Assembly (NCBI GenBank): GCA_030068075.1
Contig: CM057825.1
Span: 125,014,739 to 125,078,738 of the forward strand
DNA from: Paguma larvata
Taxonomy: Eukaryota > Chordata > Mammalia > Carnivora > Viverridae
Reading direction: 5' to 3'
Length of the DNA: 64,000 nt
In this document: one piece after another, positions 33,941-45,549 of the stretch
Layout of the letters: each line of letters opens with the position of its first letter
Numbering within the stretch: the stretch's first letter is position 1
The notes under the pieces: model-generated
Told to the model about the DNA's origin: nothing
Databases searched by the model: none
The model's input: the letters and a program-made list of their open reading frames with translations, nothing else
Made by a program: the position numbers and the translations under genes

Positions 33941-34229
33941 TCGGAGGTGTGAGGTAACAAAAAATGTGTATATTGGTCTCTTCCCCTGGTTCCTGGCACA
34001 GAGCTCCTGAAACCCTTGTAATTTCCCAAGTGGTAAGAGTGCTAGGACGCCTTTCGTTCTATCCGGGCCATTCTGGTGGGCTCCTGGATGGGGACTGGTC
34101 ACCAGAAAGACCAAGCATGATTAGAAGCTTGGAATTTTCCAACCCATCCCCCAATTCTCCAGAGAAGAGAGAGGAGCAGAAACAGATAGAGTAATTGATC
34201 ATGCCTACGTCATCAACCCAACAGTATGG

Positions 34230-34680
34230 GTTTTAGGGGCTTCCAGGTTAGGGGGCATATCCATGCACCGAGAGGGTGACACACCCAATCCCAGACCTCA
34301 CCTGATGTTATCTCCTCATCTGACTATCTGTGTATTTTATCAGACCCTTTAATAAACTGGTTGATGTGTTTCCCTATGTTCTGTGCGTTGTTCTGGAAAA
34401 TAATGGAATCTCTGTGGGGGGAGGTCATAGGAGCCTCCGATTTGTAGCCAAGTGGGACAGAAGTTGTGGGTAATCACCTACTACTTGTGATTGGCATTTC
34501 AAGTGGGGGAGGGGAAAGCAGTCTTGTGGGACTGAGCCCTTTACTTGTGGGATGTGAAGCTATCTCCAGGTCCACAGTATCAGAATTAAGTTGTAGGACA
34601 CCCAGCTGGTGCTGCAGAATTGCTTGGTGGGGGAAGAGTCCCCACACATCTGGTGTCAGAAGCATCCTGTGGTAGTTGTG
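34230..34680 (+). mobile_element. Probable ancient LTR-element sequence, family uncertain
   Basis: Contains an LTR-like poly-A-signal region, CCCTTTAATAAACTGGTTGA, followed by GGGACTGAGCCCTTTACTTG, TATCTCCAGGTCCACAGTAT, TTGCTTGGTGGGGGAAGAGT and ACACATCTGGTGTCAGAAGC. This chain recurs in mammalian genomes in old endogenous retroviral LTRs. No retroviral genes are visible. The exact class cannot be fixed by eye. Confidence 0.45.
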
Positions 34681-34779
34681 TGAGAGCAAAGGAGACACAC
34701 AGGAGGTGGACTGGGCTTTCTCCTTCTTGGTTTGGAGGGATAATGGGGGTGGGGGGACACAAGCATTCAGCCCATATAA

Positions 34780-35235
34780 TGACGGCCTCTCCTTCCTGTG
34801 TCTCTCCACATCTTCCGCCCTCTGTGTGTCTGTGTCCAAAAAATTTCCCCTTTTTATAAAGCCACCAGTCATAAGGGGGGACACCTGGGTGGCTCAGTCA
34901 GTTGAGCGTCCGACGTGCCATCGGGTCATCATCGTATGGGTTGCAAGTTCACGCCCCACATCGGTCTTGCTGCTGTCAGCACGGAGCCCATTTTGGATCC
35001 TCCGTCCCCCTCTCTCTCTCTCTGCCCCTCCCCTGCTCACGCTTGTGCGCATGCGCTCTCTCAAAAATAAATAAAACATTAAAAAAAAAAGACACCAGTC
35101 ATAAGGGATTAGGGCCCACTCTAATGACCACACTTCAACCTCGGTAATGACTCTCTTTGCAAATAAGGTCACATTCTGAGATGGTAGACTTAGGACTTCA
35201 ACATATAAATTCTGGGGCACCACAATTTAACCCAC
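34780..35235 (-). mobile_element. MaLR/MLT1-like LTR, split by a SINEC
   Basis: Reverse order of hallmarks: CTGTGTGTCTGTGTCCAAAA, TTATAAAGCCACCAGTCATA, SINE, GGATTAGGGCCCACTCTAAT, GCAAATAAGGTCACATTCTG and GGACTTCAACATATAAATTC. The left boundary is uncertain. Confidence 0.75.
34878..35090 (+). mobile_element. SINEC with 17-base target-site duplication
   Basis: Inserted in the LTR. Flanks are GCCACCAGTCATAAGGG (34861-34877) and GACACCAGTCATAAGGG (35091-35107), one mismatch. Its 3' part contains TGCGCATGCGC (35046-35056), a near-perfect NRF-1-type palindrome. Confidence 0.95.
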
Positions 35236-36535
35236 GACACCAGCCACGTGGATGTGTGACTTAGGTTGTGGTCTTTTCTGGACAGTCCAGACCTGCTAGG
35301 ATTCAAGATCCCTCTCCCAAAGGAGAAGCTCCTCCAATTCAACCTAAACCTTCCCCTCTCACAGTTTAAGGTAATTGCCTTTCAATCTCCTAAAATAACA
35401 ATATTCTCTCCTTTCTGTTTTGAGCCTTAAGTTTTGAACTCTAGTTGTACCTGAACAACCCCCCCCCCTCCTGCCAATTAAAGGACACAAAGAAAGGGAA
35501 CTGAGAAGAGACACTGGGGGCAGGGTATTCAAATCATTGTCTTTAGTTCAAAATGTGAGCCAGACGCTATCAAGGACTGGATAAGGAAGGTAGGCTCATG
35601 GTTGTGGTTCAGAAGCCTGAGAGCTTTGGTTTAAAAATAGGCGAACTGAAATAAACACTGACAGCTACTCAGATGGCACCGAAATAGAGTGGTAATTGAT
35701 CTAATGCAACTTTTGCCTCGGATAACATCATTATTTGTGAAATTATGTCAGTGTTGCTGCTGCCAAGTCAGCAAGCACTTACAGGACGTGACTTCTAATT
35801 TAGGAATTGGACTATTTGTGGCTCATCTTCGAAGACAGCAGGAACTCAGTGGACACTGGTGGCCAGACTTCTGAAAGCACACAGGTTTGAGCTTGAAATC
35901 TGTAACACTGGAAGACAGAGAAGGTGTCCTGTCCAAGTGTCCCTTTGAGGAGGGACTCGCTGCCCGGCTTCAGGGAGTGTGGCTGGAAGCCCGCCTCCAG
36001 CTGCCAGCTCCTTCAAGGTCGGCTTTGGCTGCAGAGATCCAGGCTGCAGGTCAGCCTCCACCCTGTGACTCAGTGAAAAGCGGTGTGAGCTAAGGACCCA
36101 CTTGGGTCACTCTGGTGTGACCTGGTACTTGCTCCAGAGCTAAGACCTGCCTGCCTTGTGATTCTGGTTTTTACTCCATCTCCAACCTGAGTTTTGCCCC
36201 TTCCTTTTCCAGAGGTAGATTCCTAACCAACACCTCATACCCCAGCCTCCAACTCAACATCTGCTTCTAGACCAGGAGCCTCAGCAATTTCCAAAGTTGA
36301 CGTGGGTTTCCATTTGTACCTGTGGCACTCCCAAAGGTAAGAGGGTGGAACTGTCCCTTCGAGCCCCTGTGGAGCTGACGGTGGGATTCTCTGGTGGAAT
36401 TTCACGTGGAAGAATCTTTTAAATTATTTAAGAACATAATACCAGGTTTTCATTTTATTTGGCTTCCACAAAATAAGGCACACACATAAAAGTTATTATT
36501 AGAAAGGACGGCCATGCCATTATTCATATTTTTTT
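35236..36535. other. Intergenic, mostly unique
   Basis: No gene or strong repeat. A C10 homopolymer lies at 35459-35468. The stretch about 35680-35860 is non-repetitive and of mixed composition, so it is a weak candidate for a conserved non-coding element. Confidence 0.4.
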
Positions 36536-36539
36536 CTCC

Positions 36540-36760
36540 ACGACTGCTATGATCCAGCCTCTGTTTTAGGTACTGTGACCACCATGGTCAACGAGACAGA
36601 CACAGGTTCTCAGAGCTCAGGTTCCATGGGAAGAGAGCGACAACATACGAATAAATAGGCATGTTAATGAGGAAGTATAGGTCTTTAAGACCCATGAAGA
36701 AAACAAAATGTGGGATGGTACTGGTGACTGGGGCATGAAAACATGCTTTTGATAAAGTGG
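36540..36760 (-). mobile_element. L2 LINE fragment
   Basis: Diverged reverse L2 3' end: GCCTCTGTTTTAGGTACTGT, CAACGAGACAGACACAGGTT, then a GGAAGAGAGCGACAACATAC segment in which L2 copies usually carry 'agacagacaata'. Confidence 0.45.
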
Positions 36761-37686
36761 CCGAGGAGGGCCTCTGGAAAGGGTGGCGTTAGTGTTGAGG
36801 TGTGAAAGACAAAGGCAGTCCCGGCTTCTGCAGATAAATCTTCAGCTCTTGGAATGGAAAGGACCCACAAGTTCCCACTCAAAGGTGAATTTAACCAACA
36901 TCATCGTCAAAAGGATGGAAGGGACCACTCTACCTATCTGAGACAGTCAACTGGACCACGGAGCATCCCCAGTGGCCCCACAGAGACTCAATCAAGGGTT
37001 GGATGGCCACAGAAATTTGGCCCAGATTGGAAACAGCCCATCAAAGTGATTCTTAATTTTCACATTCGATTTTTATGTAGAAACGAGGAGGAAAGTGGTG
37101 CACCTACTCCCTTGGTATATGTGGTAGGTCAGAGATGACAGGGCTCCCAATTAGCAGGCAGTTAAACAATCCCTTATGGTCTTTGCTGGGCTTTCTTGCT
37201 TGATTTTTTTTTTACTTTGTCCAATTCTTGGCAACTCGATTTTAAAGGTCATTATATTAACTGCAAAGATGAATCAAGGGGTGAGGTCACGTTTCATCCC
37301 GAGAAACTCTTTCGTCTTGTGTTCTGTCATTTCCATGTCCCATAGATGCAGATCTGGGTTTTAAAAAGATAATTCTGTTTCAACATTGTATTCTTCAGGG
37401 GGGAGAAGGCCGCCTTTCCTTCCAAAACTCAGCTTTGCCTTCTCATCAAAGGAAGCTTTTGTATTGCGTTTGTCTTACTTGTATCTGGGAGAGCAGCTGG
37501 GCTCACAGTCCTACTCCAGCTGAAGAGAGCCATGGACTTTATTGTAATCGCCTTGTTGAAATATTTGGAATTGTATAGCAAGAGAGTGGCTCTATGTTGC
37601 CATAATTTATGACAAAGACCTGAATAAATCCCCGGACATGGATTTTCTATAAAATCCATCCTTGTGAAACTTTGTTGCACTGCAAG
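36761..37686. other. Intergenic, no gene seen
   Basis: Non-repetitive to the eye. ORFs of up to 121 codons have no recognisable domain; the largest (minus strand, ending at 37794) is open mainly because of the AAG/CTT tract. Confidence 0.4.
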
Positions 37687-37730
37687 ATGGAAAAAAAAAA
37701 AAAAAAAAAGAAGAAGAAGAAGAAGAGAGG
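37687..37730. repeat. Poly-A followed by (AAG)n microsatellite
   Basis: About 20 A bases pass into GAAGAAGAAGAAGAAGAG and then a G/A-rich stretch, forming a purine-only tract on this strand. Long purine tracts can form triplex DNA. Confidence 0.9.
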
Positions 37731-38122
37731 GAAAGGGGGAAAAAAGCCCACAAGATGTGTATAAATCCCCGAGGATGCTGTTTCCATTCATCACACTTAC
37801 TGTAAAGACATGGATTTTATTTGGATGGAAAAAGAATGAATCATAGTGGTTTTAGAATCTAATGTGGAGATTGCTTGTAGCATTTCCCTCCGATCTTTCT
37901 GCTTCCTCAAGATCAACCAAATATGGAAGGAAGAAGCTTGCAAAGAATACTTTCTATCAACCCTAGAATGTTCTGTGTTAGGATGGGCATCAGGGGATGA
38001 GGGAAATCTCCTTTCTCTGTCCTTTACCAGGACAGTCATTGGTCTGAATGTTTAAGAATACATCATAGTTGCGGCAAGAGGTATATTTTAGTTACTCAAA
38101 TTCTATTATATGAGGTGGGTAG

Positions 38123-38123
<1 letters not shown>

Positions 38124-38165
<42 letters not shown>
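38124..38165. repeat. (GA)n microsatellite
   Basis: About 20 perfect GA units, continuing into a purine-rich GGAGGGATGGGAAGGGAGAG tract. Confidence 0.95.
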
Positions 38166-38168
<3 letters not shown>

Positions 38169-38619
38169 GGATGGGAAGGGAGAGAGGGAGTCTTTTAAAT
38201 CATATTCTTTCAACCCTCATCCCACTCATAGCCTGAGAAAGCAGGAAAATCTGATACTACAGATTCTTCCTTTTGTCCTTTTGGCTCTTAAAGTAGGAGA
38301 GGGTCCCCATGCTCCATGCCAGGCTGCTGTTTTTAGTCACTAAGATCCCTTAAACACAACTCATCCTCATCATTGGTTGCCCAGCCCAAGACACAGTGGT
38401 CTTTTCGAGATGGATGGAAAATGGACTCTGTTGGACACGCTGAGAAACGAGCCACTTCCTCACGGCACGGATAATTTAAGAAGACTTTTAAATGAAATTA
38501 TTAGTCTCTGTGATTTTTCTTGATATGACGACTCTGGAGTCTAACTCTAAGATCCTTTTAAGATCCTTCTCTACTTCTCTACTGGTGAGCAGCTAGGGAT
38601 TAAGGAAGGGTCACGTTTT

Positions 38620-38705
38620 TTTCCATTAATTATTCACCAAATGCTTCCTGAGAATCTCTGTGCCAAGCACTGTGTTGAGCCTGGAGGATATTACAAGATG
38701 ATGCA
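38620..38705 (-). mobile_element. L2 LINE 3'-end fragment
   Basis: ATTAATTATTCACCAAATGC, TTCCTGAGAATCTCTGTGCC, AAGCACTGTGTTGAGCCTGG: reverse L2 terminus. Confidence 0.6.
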
Positions 38706-38936
38706 GGGAGAAACTTCTCTCTGGTCTTTTCATGCAAGCACAGAGTTTAAAAGCTGAAAAGACCCTTGGAGAATATCATCTACCAAGAACGATGTTGAGC
38801 AACCTTTTGCACACAGGACTGCTTTGGGGAAAATAAACATGTTTTCCAGCCACATTCTTCCGGTTGATTCAAAGTGAATTCAAAGTGAAAATAGGGAGAG
38901 GGGATGAGCTAAATGGGTAAAAGGCTTTAAGGAATC

Positions 38937-39060
38937 TACTCTTGAAATCATTGTGGCACTATACGCTAACTAACGTGGATGTAAATTAAAAAATAAACTT
39001 TTAAAAAAGTAGATAAACGTTAAAAAATTTTTAAACAAAACGAAATAAAATAAAATAGAA
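38937..39060 (+). mobile_element. Short L1 3' end with A-rich tail
   Basis: CTACTCTTGAAATCATTGTG, GCACTATACGCTAACTAACG and GATGTAAATTAAAAAATAAA form the terminal 70 bases of a carnivore L1, followed by a long TAAAA-rich tail. This is an extremely 5'-truncated insertion. Confidence 0.7.
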
Positions 39061-39950
39061 CAAAGCGAAAATAGTTTTACTGAGTTCCTTGGCAGGAAGG
39101 GGGGCGTTCTCAAACTGAGCGTACTTACTTCGTTAAATAGAAGGCCATCGATAAATGATTCGACATTGCTTTTGGGCCACACGAAGGCTAATATTTGGGT
39201 CTATTTGAGAAGTAGGCCCATGGAGTTGGCTTTCGAATGGTTCAGTTTGAAATCAGATCATGGACGGAATCCCAGAGTTTAGGCAGGTCGCGCGTGGCCC
39301 AGAGACTGGTTACTTCTCCGGGAGGGGGTGAGTGGGATGCTGCGGGTGATCCCACTTTTCATCCTCCCCAGCACACGGCGCAGTAACTAGGTCCCTCTCC
39401 GGGCTCATATATTTGTGTTATATAGAACGCTTTTGATTGCAGGAGACCAAAAGAAAAATTATGAAAAAAGAAGGGGAGATAAAAATTTCACATTAATTCC
39501 AAAGCCCAGGTGTTAGTAGCGGGCATGGCAGAAGTCAGACGTTCAAGTACTTTCATCGGCACCTGACTCTTCCCTTTTCTCTCTGCTTTCCTCTCTGGTG
39601 GCCTCGCTCCCAGGCACACTCTCTCAGTGTGTCCCCACAACCCACTAAGCACAGCCAGGCTTACGCCATCCCAAATCCAAGGCCAGTAGGAAAGAGTTGC
39701 CTCTCTCCAGGTCACGCCTGCTCCAGTTCTAGAATTAGAGCTGACAGCCTCTGCCTGGTCTCAGTGGTCTCAGTGGCCAGAATGGGTCAGATTCACATAA
39801 ACTATATGGACAGAGAGTGAGGAGAGTGACTCTCTAAGGAATATTGGCGTGTTGTTACTGGACGAAGTGGGGGTGGGGATGGGGATAGGGAGGGCGTGAT
39901 CCTGGAAATGCAAAGATTCTCTACCATCCTTTCCAACCTATCTGGCTGTT
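39061..39950. other. Intergenic, no gene seen
   Basis: Non-repetitive apart from low-complexity edges. It has a modest CpG presence around 39285-39390. No coding evidence. Confidence 0.4.
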
Positions 39951-39954
39951 CATC

Positions 39955-40046
39955 CCTCCACCTACCCATCCATCCATTCACCCATCCACCTACCCATCCA
40001 TCCATTCACCCATCCACATACCTACCCATCCACTCACCCACCTAGT
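39955..40046. repeat. 28-bp CATC-rich minisatellite
   Basis: The unit CCTACCCATCCATCCATTCA plus CCCATCCA (28 bases) occurs at 39961 and 39989, with a diverged partial third copy from about 40020. It is built from the same ATCC tetranucleotide as the array at 61 kb. Confidence 0.88.
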
Positions 40047-40049
40047 CAC

Positions 40050-40790
40050 CCGCATAACTAGCTAGCTAGAGACTGATCTCCCCTTTATCGTAGAGAGCAA
40101 TTAAACTTTCGGTGCATGGCATATCAGGGGTTTCAAGACTGTCTTTTTGAAAATAAACGCATACATGAATTTCATCTTATTCTCATTATGTACACAACAA
40201 AAAGGCATACCACAATGGTTGACGCATAGCAAGGATGTACCCATCTCTTCAACTCTATTTCCCTGAGGCAGAAGTCGCCTCATCTTCTGGGGAGTAGGAG
40301 AATCCCAGCAGGGCAGATGTATTTGAATTATCGCCCAAGCGCGATGGCATCATACAAAGGTGGACTCATCTGCGGTTTTGTTAGCCGGCATTCACTTTTA
40401 TCCCAGAATCATATCCCTCTTTTCAAAAGAAAAGTTTACCCTCATTATAATGCCACATCACAGCAAAACAGCCCCAAATGTAAATAACAATTTTAATGTC
40501 AAAAGCTAGGTACATTCTCTTATTGTGCTTAGCTTTAATCCCTGAAGCTACTACACCAACTATTGAAATATGCCACAAAATACATGTGTCTTAATAAGGC
40601 TTTAGAGATAACCATGATTTTGGTGGAGAGAATTAGAATAGAGGAATAATTCCATGAGAAATGCCTTAGTATGGACTCAACGTAGTTTAAAGTTAAAGGG
40701 GATGAGAGGTGGGGTGGTCAAATAGGCCTTCACCACCATCTTTAAGATGTTTTTTGCAAATCACGCTCCATCTTTCTCTTTCCATCTCTC
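40050..40790. other. Intergenic, AT-rich and unique
   Basis: No gene and no recognisable repeat. About 40380-40700 is a smooth AT-rich stretch without transposon hallmarks, a possible conserved non-coding segment. Confidence 0.4.
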
Positions 40791-40791
40791 C

Positions 40792-40822
<31 letters not shown>
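40792..40822. repeat. (TATC)n tetranucleotide microsatellite
   Basis: Seven to eight perfect CTAT units, of a kind often used as polymorphic STR markers. Confidence 0.95.
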
Positions 40823-41019
40823 ATTCTTTTTGCCAAATTTAAGTGCCTTATAAGCCCAGGCTATTTGATACATGTTTTATCTTGATTGTAGCTGTGTTAT
40901 CATAGTTTTTTGTGCCCAAGGATTCAAGGTATGAGTTTAGAATGGAATTTATGACTGACTGTTGATTTCTCTGCATTATTTAAAGGAAAGAGAGAAAAAT
41001 GACTGGGAGTTAGGACTCT

Positions 41020-41145
41020 TTGGTTCATTCATTTGCTCAACAAATATTACTTGAGCACCTACTACGTGCCGGGCACCGTTCTGGTATATAACAGTGCATG
41101 AAGCAAACAGACACAATCCTTTCTTTTTTGGAACTTAGCCTGCTC
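41020..41145 (-). mobile_element. L2 LINE 3' end
   Basis: Clear reverse L2 terminus: TTCATTCATTTGCTCAACAA, ATATTACTTGAGCACCTACT, ACGTGCCGGGCACCGTTCTG, then ATAACAGTGCATGAAGCAAA. Confidence 0.9.
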
Positions 41146-43829
41146 AATGCCAGTTTCTGCCATTAAAGAGTGACTTGCACTTTGCCCTCTGTGGGCATGT
41201 GCTTTCCTGTTTGTCATAGAAGACAAACTCTCAACATCAAGCAAGACAAAAGGACAGCTTAAAGAACTAGGTTTGGGAAAAGGAACACCCAGAGGACAGA
41301 GTACCTATGTTTAAACAGTGAGAAAGGTGTCCTGTTTATGGGCGAGGATACTTGATCTGTGTGGCTCCCTAGGACAGAATAAGGAGCAGCAGAGACAGAG
41401 TGTAACTGCATATAAATAGCTCATGAAGTAGTGAGTTCTCTGTCACTAAAAGTGTGCAGCAAGAGGATGGAAATGAAGTTGGCAAGAATGCTGGAACAGG
41501 GCAGGTACTAGGCTTCTAAGCACCCTTCCAACTCTGAGCGTATAAGCATAATTAACGCTACTCTCCACCACCCTGGTTCTGCACCATTTGGCTCATGGGA
41601 CTTCCACGTTTGCCACAAGAGAAAAAGAGAGGGAAGGAGGAGGCTCTTAACGACGCCGGCCAGGAGATAACACCGATCGTTTCTGCTCACAGCCCGGCCG
41701 CCAGCATGAGTCACAGGGCCCAGAATTAATATCGAGGAAGGCGAGGGATCTAGGCAAGAACGTGAATATACGGCGAGAGCCTTCGCTGTCAAGCAGGATT
41801 TGGTAAAAATGCAGACAATTACAACGTAGCTATTTCAGAGTCGTTTTTAGAACTACATGGGCTAAAATGAATTAGCTTATTTAACCGTATGTCATCCGGT
41901 AACTGACATTAAAAACAATAGTGAGCCCTTTTTGTCGTTCTCTTCCTCTTTCCCTCACCTTCAAAGAGCACCCTGGCAGGACCGGTGGAGAAGGTGTTGT
42001 GTAGAGCCCCTGGAAGGAGGCACATGGAAGGGGCCGAGCTGACGTGGACACGGACACGTCCCCACGCCTTGCCTCAATGCCTTAAACTCCAGCCTCAGAG
42101 CCAGCATCTCTGAGTCGGGGGTCGCCAGGGGATGCGAGATCAGGAGCTGACACAGAACGGCCAGGTGGGAAGCTGCCAGTGACAATTTTAACCAGGCTGA
42201 CCCTGTGGGGGACAGCGGTGGGACCCGCGGGCTTGCAACTGTATACAGAGTCAGAAAGGCTCTTTCTCCTCGGTGGAGCATCCCAGGTCCGGGCTGACCA
42301 TCTGAATTTGAAATGAATTCAATTTAGCCTTCTGTAATTGCTTATTTGATTCCCGACGATGACATGCAGTTAGGAGGGAAATTGACATTCTGTCATTTCT
42401 GTTCCAATGAACCGAACTCCGACAAGTTCCCTCCTAGGTACTCTGTGACAGCCGGGTCACCTGCTCTTCTTACGTGGAGAAATTAGCGAGCCTGGGGATC
42501 CGGGATATGGAATCCCGAGCTTGGGGCTTTTGAGAGAGCTATGAACGGAAGAATAAGACAGGCCGTCGGGGGTACGCCTGAGCCTCCCTTTTTCCTGGCA
42601 AATACAAAAGACCTCCTTCCGGAGAACACTCGGGATGGCTTTCTGCTATAGAAATGTGAATTCTCTTACTTGCTATCCAGAGATCATTTCTGCCCAAGGT
42701 CATTTTCTTTTTTAATTTTCAAACCATTTAAGAGTCTAGAGTCATCTTTAGTAAATCATAAAAGGCCTGAGACTTCCCAACACAGCGAAGTCTTTGTCAT
42801 GGCATGGCTACCCAATGCCCTCTTTGCCCAAGCCTTTCAGTGACCGCCACGGAACGAATTAAGCCCACCGAGGTGTGAGGAAGTTGAGCGCATCTGAGTG
42901 AAGGAGAGGTCCATCAGGCAAATGCGAGAGGGCCGGACAAGATTCTCAGAACGTGGCTGAAGGGTCAGCAAGGGCTTTGCGTCTCATCAGTGAAAGAAGA
43001 AAACCCACAGGAGCTTAAACGGAAGGCCCTGATGTCAATATCCATGGAAACCGAGGCTGTGTATCTTGGATAGATGTGATTTAGATGATATCCCAACAAA
43101 CGGTGAGATAAAAAATCTGAGGCTGAAACTACAGAGCGGAGCTTCTCAACGGGAGCGACTTTGCCTTCTCCTTTCAGAGAACACCTGGCAATATAAAGAC
43201 GCTTATGGTTGTCACGCCCGGAGGGGTGTTACTGGCGTCTCGTGAACATCCTTTGCCACCACGACGACTACCTCCAAGACAGAACTATCTGGTCCACAGT
43301 GTGGACGGAGCTCAGCCAGAGAGGCTGCACCACGGAGCGTGGGGCCGGGCGTGGGGCGGCGTCCACTCGGGAGAGGCAGGGTCTTTTGTTGTTGCTGAGA
43401 CAGTGTCTGCTGCCCTTGGGAAAACTTCACAGTGAATCAAGAAAGGCAAAATCCTCTTATTTCGGATCAAAAACCTATTCGCACTCCTGAGTTTAAAATC
43501 TTCAACTGATATCCTATTATTTTTAGGAAAAAAAGTCCAAGGAGCCTAACGCTGCCCCCAGGGTCCTAAGTATTTTCCTCACCTTCCGCAGCAAGGAGGG
43601 GAAAGCCAGAATGTAGGAAAGGAACACTGACCAGGTGACCCTCCTCTTCAGGGTCATGTTAGCGGAAAAGGTCAGAAAAGGAAACTTGAACAGGATGTGT
43701 CAATGGTGTACCCGCAGACGAAGGGGGGTGGTGACAAGTGAACCTCGTATGTAGACCCCATGAGGGTTACCAACGGATTGAGTCTCAAAGAGCAACAAAT
43801 ATCCGATTCATTTTAAGACATTTAGGGGT
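41146..43829. other. 2.7 kb without recognisable genes or transposons
   Basis: The longest apparently repeat-free stretch of the window. It alternates AT-rich segments bearing homeodomain-type cores (TAATTG, AATTAG; for example 41850-41930 and 42300-42360) with CpG-containing parts (41640-41780, 43210-43370). A TGAGTCA AP-1 site lies near 41707. ORFs of up to about 106 codons lack recognisable domains. It is a reasonable place to look for distal XYLT1 enhancers, but function is inference. Confidence 0.45.
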
Positions 43830-44045
43830 GGGGCGCCTGTGTGGCTCAGTTGGTTAAGCATCCAACTTTGGTTCAAGTCATGATCTTGCAGTCCATGAGT
43901 TCAAGCCCCACACCAGGCTCTGCGCTGACAGCTCAGAACCTGACCCTGCTTTGGATTGTGTCTCCCTCTCTCTCTGTCCCTCTCCCACTACCTCTCTCTC
44001 TCACTCTCTCCCCCCACCTCTCAAAAAATAAACGAACATTAAAAA
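43830..44045 (+). mobile_element. SINEC with preserved target-site duplication
   Basis: Runs from GGGCGCCTGTGTGGCTCAGT to AAATAAACGAACATTAAAAA. Flanks are AAGACATTTAGGGGT (43815-43829) and AAGATATTTAGGGGT (44046-44060). Confidence 0.95.
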
Positions 44046-44381
44046 AAGATATTTAGGGGTAACTAAAACGAAGACAAGAGAGGGGAATCGTTCACACACC
44101 CTTCCTCACTCGACCACCCCCTTTAGAGTCAAGACATTGTTTTCTCCACAGCAGCTCCTGGGACTCTGGAAAAAGACGGCTGGGGGAGAATTTCAACAAG
44201 GTTGGCTGGTGGCTCCTGACTTCGGGATGGCTAAGTGTTCTTCAGGAAAGACGCAGCTCACTCCTCCCAGATTTTCTTGGGCTTAGATCTGTCTTTCTTC
44301 ACCACAGGACGTGCTGAGACTGACCCTGACCCCCGAAGGACCCTGCTTTGATGTGGGTTCCATCCCGCTCCACTGTGTGCT

Positions 44382-44501
44382 CACTGCGCCCCTGTCACCC
44401 ATCCCCCTGGACACTGCGCCCCTGTCACCCACCCCCCTGGACACTGCGCCCCTGTCACCCATCCCCCTGGACACTGCGCTCCTGTCACCCATCCCCCTGG
44501 A
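44382..44501. repeat. 30-bp minisatellite, four units
   Basis: Units begin CACTGCGCCCCTGTCACCCA at 44382, 44412, 44442 and 44472 and end TCCCCCTGGA. Copies differ at single positions (C/T in the CCCA(T/C)CC part, and CGCC to CGCT in the last unit). Because 30 is a multiple of three, frames stay open on both strands and mimic repetitive proteins. Confidence 0.95.
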
Positions 44502-44585
44502 CTTCGCTCAGGACCCGGAGCATCCCACTTCCTCTTCCTAGCAGTGCTGTCCTCAGTTTGGGCTCCAGGCTCTGCCCCTAATTCT

Positions 44586-44591
<6 letters not shown>

Positions 44592-44638
<47 letters not shown>

Positions 44639-44845
44639 TGCATCTAAACACACATCCATCCACACACAACACCTACACACACAACATCCACACACAACAT
44701 ATCCACACATCCATCCATATACAACACATACACCCACATATCCACATACATATCTACATATACACACGCTTACACATTCCTGTATCCACACACATATCCA
44801 TCTGTACATGTCCACACCTACACACACACACACACACACACACCC
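44592..44845. repeat. (CA)n microsatellite with degenerate CACATCCA tract
   Basis: A perfect CA run (44592-44634) is followed by about 200 bases of CA-, CACATCC- and CATATCCA-type repeats, ending in another CA run (44820-44843). The whole tract is pyrimidine-C/purine-A and nearly free of G. Confidence 0.95.
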
Positions 44846-45545
44846 TGCGTTACTTACTCTTGCTCATCTTTCTGATATCGAATCAAACTATTTTTGGAAA
44901 GATTTTCCCCACGCTCCCTGACCTGGCTCCTCTTTGACTACCGTCCTATGCCTGTCACACTTACATTAATGGCGTACTCAGTAGACTCATGCAGTTTTCC
45001 TCTTTTTGACAAACAGCTCCATCAGGATAGGGCCAGGGCTGCGCTGCACCTCACATAACGCACAAACCCCGGGGGTTCCTGCGGGCTGAGAGCAGCCCTC
45101 TCTCTGCTGGCCTGGTCGGCCATGGCTGTCCGCTCACTGAGGGTCCCCGGCACCCAGTACAGCGTCTGACACAGAGCCACGTCTGGAAATGGGGACCAGT
45201 GGGCGCTGCCTGGCTGAGCCCCAGTACCGTCCATCACCGAGAGGGAAGGGAAGAGCCTCCTTGCAGGCACAGCGGCCTCTGAGGCCCACAGAGCGGGCAG
45301 CACCACCTTCTCAGCATGCGGTTCCCACGGTCAAGCCATCCACCAAGCTGCAACCTCAGTAAGTCGGGGGGCTGGGGCACCTGCCAGAGCCCAGCTGGGA
45401 GCCTGACGAGGCTGAGAAGCCTACGGCCAACGGCCTAGCACTCTCAAAAGCAATCGGTAAGAAAAACACCCAACGATTGTGAAAGAAATCATCCCTGCTT
45501 CCTTCCTCTGTGGGCAGAGGCTGGAAGTCACTTCAGGTTTCGAAG
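44846..45545. other. Intergenic, possible weak L2
   Basis: Faint L2-like phrases (GCTCCATCAGGATAGGGCCA near 45016, CCCGGCACCCAGTACAGCGT near 45147) suggest a very diverged plus-strand L2. No gene. Confidence 0.35.
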
Positions 45546-45549
45546 GCTC

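Noticed and set aside
44544..44921. 125-codon Thr/His-rich frame and 152-codon antisense Cys/Val frame
   Set aside because: Both derive from the 30-bp minisatellite and CA repeats.
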